From JAKFWF01 sp963741505 (GTDB lineage: Bacteria > Pseudomonadota > Alphaproteobacteria > Rhizobiales > Hyphomicrobiaceae): a stretch of DNA of 64,000 nucleotides. Under the pieces are notes generated by a model. It ran no database searches. It was not told the DNA's origin and worked only from the letters and a program-made list of their open reading frames with translations. The stretch covers positions 186,001-250,000 of the forward strand of contig CAVUIJ010000035.1 of the NCBI GenBank assembly GCA_963741505.1, in the 5' to 3' direction. Position numbers and translations under genes: made by a program. Shown here piece after piece: positions 54,067-61,211 of the stretch (positions within the stretch are counted from its first letter, which is position 1; every line of letters begins with the position of its first letter).

Positions 54067-54157
54067 CCGTAGGTTGGGTCAAGCCCTCTTGCGCGACCCA
54101 ACATCCACGAAAGGTGCCAGCCATGTTGGGTCGCGCGAAAAGCTTGACCCAACCTAC
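54067..54157. repeat. Palindromic intergenic repeat, GTAGGTTGGGT family, copy 1
   Basis: The two arms are near-perfect inverted copies: CGTAGGTTGGGTCAAGC at 54067 and GCTTGACCCAACCTACG ending at 54157. Each arm also folds on itself (GTTGGGTC against GACCCAAC), so the element can form a double hairpin or cruciform. A second copy lies at 61088-61190. It occupies the gap between the dppDF and dppC genes. Confidence 0.8.
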
Positions 54158-54188
54158 GAGGATTGCAAATGCCACGCCTGTCTCACCC

Positions 54189-55082
54189 TCACGCATCCTG
54201 GCTGGCCTCCTTGAGGCCCGTCGCCAGGAAATTGAACCCGATCACCAGCGTCGAGATCGCAAAGCACGGGATCAGCGTCATGTGCGGATAGACGAACAGC
54301 ATGCCGTAGGTTTCCTTCACCATGCCGCCCCAGTCGGGATCGGGCGGCGGCAGGCCGACGCCAAGGAAGCCCAAGACGCCGATGGCGATCGTGGTGTAGC
54401 CAAGCCGCAGGAAGAAATCGACGATCAGCGGCCCGCGCACGTTGGGCAGGATCTCGACCAGCATGATGTAGAGCGCGCTCTCGCCGCGCATGCGGGCCGC
54501 CGCTACGTAGTCGCGGTTCTTCACGTCGAGCGTCACGGCGCGCACGATGCGGGCGATGATCGGTGCCGAGGTCAGTCCGATCACGGCGATGATGTTGAAG
54601 GCCGAGGCGCCGAACTTGGCGATGATGATCAGGTAGAGGATGATTTTCGGAAACGCCAGCAGGGTGTCGCCGACGCGCATGATCAAGGCATCGATCCATC
54701 CGCCGCGATAGCCGGCGAGCAGGCCCAGGAACGAGCCGAGGATGGCCGCGCACAGCACCGCGGTCGGAGCGACGGTCAGCACCGTGCGGGCACCGTAGAC
54801 GATCCGGGCCCACATGTCGCGGCCGAGGTTGTCGACGCCGAGCCAATGCTCCCGCGATGGATAGGGGGCAGCAATCAGCATCGGATCGATCTTGTTCGGC
54901 GGATGGAAAGTGATCCACGGCGCGAGTAGCGCGCACAGCGTCCAGAACAGGATGATCGAGGCGCCGAACGTGGCCGCCGGCGAGGCCGTCACCGAGCGGG
55001 CGAGCAGCGACAGCCAGCTGCCGTGCTGCAGCAGCACGGCGGTGTCGCGTTCAGTATCGATGCGCGGCAGGACGTCGGTCAT
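54189..55082 (-). CDS. Peptide-type ABC transporter permease, DppC-like
   Basis: This 297-residue inner-membrane permease of the oligopeptide class has an N-terminal transmembrane segment (ASIILFWTLCALLAPWITF), a periplasmic loop with HWLGVDNLGRDMWARIVYGA, the usual DppC signature, and further helices through the binding-protein-dependent transport domain with the EAA-type loop YVAAARMRGESALYIMLVEI near residue 200. Its start overlaps the end of dppB by four bases. Confidence 0.92.
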   Translation of the reverse strand: MTDVLPRIDTERDTAVLLQHGSWLSLLARSVTASPAATFGASIILFWTLCALLAPWITFHPPNKIDPMLIAAPYPSREHWLGVDNLGRDMWARIVYGARTVLTVAPTAVLCAAILGSFLGLLAGYRGGWIDALIMRVGDTLLAFPKIILYLIIIAKFGASAFNIIAVIGLTSAPIIARIVRAVTLDVKNRDYVAAARMRGESALYIMLVEILPNVRGPLIVDFFLRLGYTTIAIGVLGFLGVGLPPPDPDWGGMVKETYGMLFVYPHMTLIPCFAISTLVIGFNFLATGLKEASQDA

Positions 55083-56017
55083 ACCCTGATCCTCGGGTCG
55101 AGCGCCATGTAGCCAAGATCACCGAACAATTGTGTCAGCATCGTCACCGATACGGCGACCAGCGTACCGGCCTCGATGATGGCGATGTCCTTGGCCAGTG
55201 CGGCTTCGAGCATCATCCGCCCGAAACCCGGGTAGGCGAACACGGTCTCGACCACGACGAGGCCCGACACCAGGTAGTTGAGCTGCAGCAGGATGACGGT
55301 GAATGGCGCGATCAGTGCATTGCGCATGGCATGACCGCCGACCACTTGGCGGAAACTCATGCCCTTCAAGGTGGCGGTGCGGATGTAGGGCTGGCGCATG
55401 ACCTCGACCATCGAGGAACGGATCATCGAGATCAGGTAGCCGGCGTCGTAGAGCGTCACCACCAGCACCGGCATGATGAACTGCGTCCACACCGGCCAGC
55501 CGCTGTCGGCGCGTAACGGCGAGGTGCCGGGCAGCCAGCCCAGTCCGACCACGAAGATGGCGATCAGGAACACGCCCATCGCAAATTCCGGGATCGAGGC
55601 GGTGATCGAGGAGAACACCGAGACTGAACGGTCGAGGAAGCTCTTCTCGCGCATGCCGGCGAGTACGCCGAACAGGATCGACAGCGGCACGATGATGGCG
55701 AAGCAGATGGCGGCGAGCAGCAGCGTATTGCCGAGCCGGTCCCACAGAATGCTGGCAACCGGCGCGCGATAAACCAGTGATTGGCCGAGATCGCCGCTGA
55801 GCGCCCGGCCCATGTATTCGCCGTAACGGACCAGGGCCGGCCGGTCGAGCCCCATCTCGCGGGTGACCTTTTCGACCTGGTCCTGGCTGGCGTAGGGACC
55901 GAGCAGCTTCGAGACCACGTCGCCCGGCGTCCACTCATTGAGCATGAATACCAGCAGCGACACCGCCAGCAGCGTCAGGCTCATGTTGATCAGCTGTTTG
56001 GCGGCGAAACGGAGCAT
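55079..56017 (-). CDS. Peptide-type ABC transporter permease, DppB-like
   Basis: This 312-residue inner-membrane permease partners DppC. It starts FAAKQLINMSLTLLAVSLLV, followed by the DppB-type loop GLDRPALVRYGEYMGRALSG near residue 60 and DLGQSLVYRAPV. The EAA loop IRTATLKGMSFRQVVGGHAM lies near residue 205, and VVVETVFAYPGFGRMMLEA near residue 255 is a family motif. ATG 56017 is preferred over upstream codons for its family-like N-terminus. It overlaps dppC by four bases and is the first gene of the operon. No binding protein precedes it, so substrate recognition must come from elsewhere. Confidence 0.92.
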   Translation of the reverse strand: MLRFAAKQLINMSLTLLAVSLLVFMLNEWTPGDVVSKLLGPYASQDQVEKVTREMGLDRPALVRYGEYMGRALSGDLGQSLVYRAPVASILWDRLGNTLLLAAICFAIIVPLSILFGVLAGMREKSFLDRSVSVFSSITASIPEFAMGVFLIAIFVVGLGWLPGTSPLRADSGWPVWTQFIMPVLVVTLYDAGYLISMIRSSMVEVMRQPYIRTATLKGMSFRQVVGGHAMRNALIAPFTVILLQLNYLVSGLVVVETVFAYPGFGRMMLEAALAKDIAIIEAGTLVAVSVTMLTQLFGDLGYMALDPRIRV

Positions 56018-56139
56018 GGGTGGCAGCGGTCTCCTTCGATGCACAGAAAGCCTAACCGCCGACAGCCGCCGCCGCAATCAAGAACGGACGCCGCAAGTGC
56101 CTGCCGGGGGCGGACTGCGGCAATTGAAAACCGGCCCTC

Positions 56140-56163
56140 GTTATATTATACATTGCGTACAAC
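56140..56163 (+). promoter_or_regulatory. Probable promoter/operator of the AbrB-Doc module
   Basis: An AT-rich stretch, GTTATATTATAC followed by ATTGCGTACAAC, stands out from GC-rich surroundings. It forms an imperfect dyad at its outer ends (GTTrTA against TAyAAC) and contains a TATTAT/TATACAT -10-like sequence. AbrB-type antitoxins often bind such operators to repress their own genes. Confidence 0.5.
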
Positions 56164-56178
56164 TTGGAGCGGCCCGCC

Positions 56179-56403
56179 ATGCGCCTCGAAATCAAGAAGA
56201 TCGGCAATTCCACGGGCCTGATCCTGCCCAAGGAGCTGCTCGCACGGCTACGCCTCGAACAGGGCGACAGCGTGCTGGTGACGGAGGGGCCTGACGGCTC
56301 GTTCACCGTATCGCGCCACGACCCGACGTTCGAGAAGGGCCTCGAAATCGCGCGTGCGGGCATGAAGAAATATCGCAAGGCGCTAACGGCGCTGGCGAAA
56401 TGA
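56179..56403 (+). CDS. AbrB/MazE-type antitoxin
   Basis: This 74-residue swapped-hairpin AbrB-fold protein begins MRLEIKKIGNSTGLILPKE, the classic DNA-binding start of MazE/AbrB antitoxins, followed by GDSVLVTEGPDGSF. The C-terminal helix GLEIARAGMKKYRKALTALA should bind the toxin. ATG 56179 is preferred over the in-frame 56164 codon. Its stop overlaps the start of the Doc-like gene (ATGA), as in toxin-antitoxin operons. Confidence 0.9.
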   Translation: MRLEIKKIGNSTGLILPKELLARLRLEQGDSVLVTEGPDGSFTVSRHDPTFEKGLEIARAGMKKYRKALTALAK

Positions 56404-56776
56404 CGGAGCCTGTCTGGCTGACTGCCGATTTGGTCACGGCGATCCAATCGGAGCAACTGGCCATCTTCGGGGAGCAGCAGGCGTCAGGGACGCGAGTATG
56501 CTGGCCTCGGCTTTGGATCGGCCTCGCAATAAGTACGCTTATGGCGAAGTCGCGCTGCCCGCCCTGGCAGCCGCCTATGGTTTCGGCATTGCCCGCAATC
56601 ATCCGTTCGTCGACGGCAACAAGCGCACCGCACTGCTGGCGATCTATACGTTTCTCGGTTTGAACAGCGTCGAGTTCGACGCTGACGAAGCCGAAGCAGC
56701 CGCCGTGATCGAGGCGTTGGCCGCCGGCAAGCTCAGCGAGGCCGAGTTGGCGGCATGGATCGGTGGGTACGTTTAG
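56400..56776 (+). CDS. Doc/Fic-fold death-on-curing toxin, frameshifted near 56470
   Basis: A Doc-type toxin of about 125 residues once the frame is repaired. The N-terminal part (MTEPVWLTADLVTAIQSEQL) ends at a run of four Gs near 56468-56471; adding one G restores a GGAAG-VRDASMLASAL continuation typical of Doc. The catalytic Fic motif is intact: ARNHPFVDGNKRTALLAIY (HxFxDGNKR) near residue 66. Doc phosphorylates EF-Tu and blocks translation, and its antitoxin is the preceding gene. This is the one break in the window that looks like a missing base in a homopolymer. Confidence 0.82.
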
Positions 56777-56863
56777 CGTGACCTTCAACCTATGCGCACA
56801 GTTGCGGAGAACAGCATGTGCTCACAGATTTTCGAAGCACTGCTGGCGTGGTAGAGACGTGCA

Positions 56864-57577
56864 ATGGACCGACAAGATATCCTCGATGAGATCGAGCGGA
56901 CGGCTGCAGAGAACGGTGGCACGCCGCTGGGCCGGTCGCGCTTCGAGTCTGTGACGGGCATTAAAATGCACGAGTGGATGAAGTATTGGGCTCGTTTCGG
57001 TGATGCCCAGCGGGAAGCGGGCTTCGTTGCCAACTCCCTCCAGGGGGCCTTTGATGAGCGCGATATTGTACGCCGCCTTGTCGAGCTTGCGCGAGAATTG
57101 GGACGGTTTCCAACTCATGGCGACCTACGCGTCAAGCGGGCCTACGACGGATCCTTTCCGAGCAAAGGAGTCTGGGCCAAGTATCGGAAAGACGAGTTGA
57201 TACGGAAAGCAATGGACTTCTGCTCTGCTAATCCAGGCAACGAAGACGTTGCCTCATTGTGCCAATCCTCAGTGCCAAGCAGCCATCCGCTTGAGCCCGA
57301 GAAACCCGACACAACCTGGGACGGTTTCGTCTATCTCCTGAAGTCAGGCCGCTTCTACAAGATCGGCAAGTCCAATTCTGTTGGCAGGCGCGAGCGCGAG
57401 CTTGCTATTCAACTGCCGGAGCAGGCCAAGACGGTCCACTACATCAAGACCGACGATCCCGAGGGCATCGAAGCCTATTGGCACAGGCGCTTCGAGACGA
57501 AGCGCAAGAACGGCGAATGGTTCGACCTGTCCGCCCAGGACGTGTCGGCGTTCCGGCGGCGGCGCAAATTCATGTGA
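56864..57577 (+). CDS. GIY-YIG-type nuclease with homing-endonuclease-associated repeats
   Basis: This 237-residue protein has two N-terminal copies of a short repeat found in homing-endonuclease-associated proteins (GTPLGRSRFESVTG...WMKYWARFGDAQREAGF and GRFPTHGDLRVKRAY...FPSKGVWAKYRK), likely DNA-binding. The C-terminal third is a T5orf172/MUG113-type GIY-YIG domain, GFVYLLKSGRFYKIGKSNSV, then ELAIQLPEQAKTVHYIKTDD and RRKFM at the end. The GIY-YIG tyrosines and a late glutamate (GIEAYWHRRF) are plausible active-site residues. It stands between two toxin-antitoxin modules. Domestic role unknown. Confidence 0.8.
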   Translation: MDRQDILDEIERTAAENGGTPLGRSRFESVTGIKMHEWMKYWARFGDAQREAGFVANSLQGAFDERDIVRRLVELARELGRFPTHGDLRVKRAYDGSFPSKGVWAKYRKDELIRKAMDFCSANPGNEDVASLCQSSVPSSHPLEPEKPDTTWDGFVYLLKSGRFYKIGKSNSVGRRERELAIQLPEQAKTVHYIKTDDPEGIEAYWHRRFETKRKNGEWFDLSAQDVSAFRRRRKFM

Positions 57578-57641
57578 TAAGTCGCTATGACTATGATATT
57601 CCGTCCTAAAATCAGAGACTTGCGCATTTATTCATCAGTCG

Positions 57642-57875
57642 ATCATTGTCCGCGCCACTTGGGATGACGAGGCTCACGTCTGGGTCGCCACCAGCGAAGA
57701 TGTCCCGGGCCTGGTTGCCGAGGCAGAGACCATGGAGGTCTTGCGCGACAAGGTTCTCGTCATGGTGTCAGAGCTATTGCTTCTGAACGGCGGTGCGTTC
57801 GAGCTTGCCGAGATCCCGATCCACATTTTGGCCGAGCAGACGACACGTATTGCCAATCCGGCCATGGGTGTTTGA
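57642..57875 (+). CDS. HicB-type antitoxin, 5' end unresolved
   Basis: About 77 residues are recognisable as a HicB-like antitoxin: IIVRATWDDEAHVWVATSED, then VPGLVAEAETMEVLRDKVLV. The open frame begins after a TGA at 57594-57596, but it contains no ATG, GTG or TTG before the conserved start, so an extra base probably separates the true start codon from the body, as elsewhere in this assembly. The stop TGA at 57873-57875 shares one base with the ATG of hicA. Order hicB-hicA is the reverse of many loci but common for this subfamily. Confidence 0.7.
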   Translation: MIVRATWDDEAHVWVATSEDVPGLVAEAETMEVLRDKVLVMVSELLLLNGGAFELAEIPIHILAEQTTRIANPAMGV

Positions 57876-58067
57876 TGGCCGGTTTCGAGCGCGACGTGCG
57901 GCGTATTCTCGCCGAGTATGGCTGTGTTCGTTCGGCACGGCAAAGGCGATCACGATATCTGGTATAGCCCGATCACCCGGCGCCATGTCACAGTCGACAG
58001 CAAAATCCTGTCGCGTCACACCGCCAACGGCATCATGAAACAAGCAGGCATCGAATATCGGTTCTGA
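57875..58067 (+). CDS. HicA-type mRNA interferase toxin, frameshifted near 57930
   Basis: This is a 63-residue double-stranded RNA-binding-like toxin once one extra G near 57928-57932 is removed. The sequence then reads VRRILAEYGC, FVRHGKGDHDIWYSPIT and the catalytic-histidine segment SRHTANGIMKQAG. HicA cleaves mRNA; HicB neutralises it. The unrepaired frame ends early at a TAG, so a gene finder would miss it. Confidence 0.78.
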
Positions 58068-58091
58068 ACAGGCTGCTGCGGGCCACGTCCC

Positions 58092-59205
58092 TCACACATC
58101 CACATCGACCCACACCGCCGCGTGATCGGACGCCGCGTGGTGGCTGGTCTGCATCTCGGGATAGACCTCCCACAGCGGCTTCTTGTTGCGGCCCCACACG
58201 CCGCGACGCCAATAGCCGCCCTGCTGCACCCGCGCGTAGAGTGCCGGCGACAGCAGGATGTAGTCGATCTTGTCGCGCTCGGTGCCGTTCTGGAACGTTC
58301 CCGGGATGGCCGTCGGCCATGAACGAAGGGTGCTCGGAGATATCCTTGAGGTCCGACGATCTGATCAGCGGCGACAGCGGCTCGCTGTCGGGCGTGTCGT
58401 TCAAGTCGCCGACCACGCAGATGTACTTGGCGCCCTCGCTCTTCAGCCGCTCGTAGATGCGACGGACCTCCTCGGCCTGGCGCCAGCGGCGCGCGTCCGA
58501 ACTGTCCTTCGAGCCATAGCCCTTGCTCTTGAAGTGGTTGACCAGCACCCACACCACCGCGCCCGAAGGCGTCCATATCGAGTACTCGGGACAGTCGCGG
58601 CTGAAGATGCGCCCGCCGCGGTCGTCGACATCGTCGACGTGGCTCCTGATCCAGCCGACCTGATAGCCGTTGCGCGCCATGATGCCGACGTCGATGCCGC
58701 GATCGTCGTTGCCGTCGATCAGCATCACCTGGTCGAAGCCGGTGGCGCCGACCGAGGGCATCAGCACGTTGGAGAACTGCAGCAGCGCCTTGCGGTCTTC
58801 GGCTTCGACGATGGCAATGACGTCCGGCGTCACGTCGCGGACGACCTGCGCCGAATTGCGCGTCGCCACCTCGTTGATGAGCTCGGTCTTGAGCTCGAGC
58901 CAGCCGACCCAGTCGGCGCGGCCGTTGGCCTTGATCCGGGTGCCACCCAGCATGGTGTAGGTGACGAACTGGCCTCGACCCTCGCGCAGGATCACGTATT
59001 TGCTGTCATTCTTCTTGTCGATGCCCAGCGCCTTCAGGATCACGAGCATGCGCGCCTTGATCGCGTCGGTGTAGACCGGCTCCTCGAACAGGTTGTTGAG
59101 TTCGGCGTACATCTCGAGGATGTGGCGGCCTTCGGTCCAGCTGTCGAGGTTCAAAGCGCGGGCGCGCGTGAACAGGTTCTCGACGTTGTAGCTCGCCAGG
59201 CGCAT
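58092..59205 (-). CDS. Endonuclease/exonuclease/phosphatase-family protein, frameshifted near 58305
   Basis: An EEP-fold phosphodiesterase of about 370 residues. It opens MRLASYNVENLFTRARALN, has the glutamate in VIAIVEAEDRKALLQ near residue 125, HFKSKGYGSKD and CVVGDLNDTPDS near residue 265. After removing one base near 58305 it ends with GTFQNGTERDKIDYILLSPA and SHHAASDHAAVWVDV, giving the catalytic Asp-His at the C-terminus. Without the repair the protein ends in unrelated sequence. No signal peptide. Substrate (nucleic acid or phosphoester) unknown. Confidence 0.82.
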
Positions 59206-59310
59206 CTGCCTTCACTCCCCGAAGCGGACTGGAACCGAATCGGGCAGACACTAGCGAGCGCGAGCGACGGTGCCTGTCGCCGGTCGGTGCTCGTGCACAG
59301 CAAACTTGAC

Positions 59311-60162
59311 TTATTCAAGTGCCTCAAGACGTTGCCGTGCCTTGGTCACACCGTGCGAGAGCGCGCGCTGGTAGAGCAGGCGGGCGCGATCGACGTCGGC
59401 GTGAGCGCCTCGTATGCTCCAGGCGGCGAGCATGTTGGGATCGAACGTCTCGGCCAGCGCCAGTAGCGCGAGCGGATTGGCGTCGGGATCGGCGGCCTGA
59501 ATGCGATCGCGGGCGCCGCCGATGTCGCCTTGATTGATCAGCGCCAAGGCATCGGCCAGATGATCGGGCGGCGGCACTGCCGGTGCCACCGGCGCCGGTC
59601 GCTGTGCTGCTACCGGTGCTGGTGCTGGTGGCGGAACTGCGACCGCGGTTTTCGTCTCAGGGACTGGGGCGACCGGCTTCGATGCCGGCTCCTCGATCAC
59701 CGCTGCCGACGGCACCGAAATCGTCTCGGTCGCCCGCTTGGTGGTACGAATACCGACCTCGCCGGTGATCACCGTCGCCGGCACCGCCGCTTGGAAGAGC
59801 GCAGTCGCCGAGGTATCCGCCTTGACGGTCGCCGGCTCGGGCAGCCGGTTGCTCATGACGACGCCGATCGGCACCAGCAGGATCAGGCCGAGCCCGAATC
59901 CGACCAGGGCCGCCCGACCCTCGCGGCGGCGATGCGTGATCGGCTGCATCGGCACCACCGCGCCGAAACGATTGCCTTGCACCAGCATTGGCAAATCGAG
60001 ATCTTCGTCGCCGTCGTCATAGTCGGTCGGCTCTGGCGGCTGCGGTAGCGCGAGCGCGTTCGCCAACCGTTCGATCAACGGATCGGTACGGGCATCGGCT
60101 TCGCGGCGCTGCGCCGCGCTCAAGGCTTCGGCCAGCGTCTGGGTTGCGTTCATTTGCGCCAT
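59311..60162 (-). CDS. Membrane-anchored protein with C-terminal Sel1-like repeat
   Basis: This protein of about 283 residues has an N-terminal cytoplasmic acidic segment (DYDDGDEDLDLPMLVQGNRF), one transmembrane helix (LVGFGLGLILLVPIGVVM near residue 90) and a long Pro/Ala/Val-rich periplasmic linker. It ends in a helical repeat, containing LALINQGDIGGARDRIQA and ALLALAETFDPNMLAAW, then ADVDRARLLYQRALSHG, of Sel1/TPR type. Such proteins act as envelope scaffolds; no enzyme motif is present. ATG 60162 (MAQMNATQTL) is preferred over 60174. Confidence 0.72.
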   Translation of the reverse strand: MAQMNATQTLAEALSAAQRREADARTDPLIERLANALALPQPPEPTDYDDGDEDLDLPMLVQGNRFGAVVPMQPITHRRREGRAALVGFGLGLILLVPIGVVMSNRLPEPATVKADTSATALFQAAVPATVITGEVGIRTTKRATETISVPSAAVIEEPASKPVAPVPETKTAVAVPPPAPAPVAAQRPAPVAPAVPPPDHLADALALINQGDIGGARDRIQAADPDANPLALLALAETFDPNMLAAWSIRGAHADVDRARLLYQRALSHGVTKARQRLEALE

Positions 60163-60174
60163 GCAAGCCCCCAT

Positions 60175-60495
60175 TCATCGGCCCGCGCGAGCAGGCAAAG
60201 TGGAGTACCACGCAAATCTAGTTCAAACGTCCGTTCGACGAAGGTTTCGCCGGCCATCGACTTGCCGGTCTTGCCGACAAGGGACACATGGTGCGGACGC
60301 TGATACCAAACCGCAGGTAACTTCACAAATACCGGTGCAACCGCAACTTGTGCGGCCAGCCGCCAGTTTCACCGCCGCCGCCCCGCTCGACCGGTGAAGG
60401 TTCTTAACTACACGTTCGTATGCGGCGACATGATGGCATAATTATACCATATGCCGCCGCAAACGTCGCATGGAACAGTAAATGGAGATTGCCTG
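60175..60495. other. Intergenic region upstream of nnrU
   Basis: This 321-base gap separates the divergent Sel1-like gene and nnrU and must hold both promoters. The notable element is the dyad at 60421-60461. No gene is supported here. Confidence 0.4.
60421..60461. promoter_or_regulatory. Dyad-symmetric regulatory element upstream of nnrU
   Basis: TGCGGCGACAT and ATGCCGCCGCA form eleven-base arms with one mismatch around a core containing the AT-only palindrome ATAATTAT. The core also offers a -10-like TATACC/TAATTAT sequence. It looks like an operator for a dimeric repressor 35 bases before the nnrU start. It does not fit the TTGN6CAA-type NnrR/FNR box. Confidence 0.5.
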
Positions 60496-61092
60496 ATGCT
60501 GACGTTGATCCTCGGCCTCGCGCTGTTCATCGGGGTGCACCTCGTGCCCACCAACGTCGGCTTTCGTGACGGCCTGCGCCTGCGCTTCGGCGAGACCGCC
60601 TACAAGGTCGGCTTCAGCATCGTTTCGCTGATCGCCCTCGTGCTCATCGTGTATGGCTACGGCCGCCTGCAGGGCATGCCGTCCAAGAACCCCGTGCTCT
60701 GGTATCCGCCGCTGTGGACCAAGCATCTGCTGTGGTTGCTGATGTGGCCGGCGCTGGTGCTGCTAATAGCCGCCAACATCCCGTCACGGATACGCGACAT
60801 CGCCGGTCATCCGATGCTGCTCGCCACCAAGATCTGGGCTGGCGGCCATCTCATCGCCAACGGCACACTTGGCGCCATGGTCTTGTTCGGATCGTTCCTG
60901 GCCTGGGCGGTCTATGACTTCATCTCGGTCAAACGTCGTGGCGCCAAAGGGCCGCTGGGTGAGCGCCGCGGCACGCTCAAAGGCGATGTCGCCGCGATCG
61001 CCATCGGCACCGCGGCCTATATCTTCATGTTGTTGTGGGGACACGCCTGGCTGATCGGCGTGCCGGTGTTCAGGCTCTCGTTTGCGCCGTAG
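60496..61092 (+). CDS. NnrU family membrane protein
   Basis: This 198-residue polytopic membrane protein of the NnrU family is linked to nitric-oxide/nitrite metabolism in some denitrifiers but is also found in organisms without denitrification. Start MLTLILGLALFIGVHLVPT is family-typical, followed by helices FSIVSLIALVLIVYGYG, LLWLLMWPALVLLIAANI and IWAGGHLIANGTLGAMVLF. Its TAG stop (61090-61092) lies inside the palindromic repeat that begins at 61088. No other nitrogen-oxide gene lies nearby. Confidence 0.88.
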   Translation: MLTLILGLALFIGVHLVPTNVGFRDGLRLRFGETAYKVGFSIVSLIALVLIVYGYGRLQGMPSKNPVLWYPPLWTKHLLWLLMWPALVLLIAANIPSRIRDIAGHPMLLATKIWAGGHLIANGTLGAMVLFGSFLAWAVYDFISVKRRGAKGPLGERRGTLKGDVAAIAIGTAAYIFMLLWGHAWLIGVPVFRLSFAP

Positions 61093-61190
61093 GTTGGGTT
61101 AGCGCCCTTTTGGGCGCGTAACCCAACATCCCGCGGGTGCTGTCAAGTCGTTGGGTTACGGACGCAAGGGGCGTCCTAACCCAACCTACG
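61088..61190. repeat. Palindromic intergenic repeat, GTAGGTTGGGT family, copy 2
   Basis: CGTAGGTTGGGTTA at the left end is matched by TAACCCAACCTACG at 61177-61190. Each arm folds separately: on the left, GTTGGGTTA with CGCCC-TTTT-GGGCG and TAACCCAAC; on the right, GTTGGGTTA and TAACCCAAC. This is the same family as the copy at 54067-54157. It lies between the convergent nnrU and purF genes, could terminate both, and supplies the nnrU stop codon. Confidence 0.82.
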
Positions 61191-61211
61191 TTCACGCCCG
61201 CTTCTTGCGCC

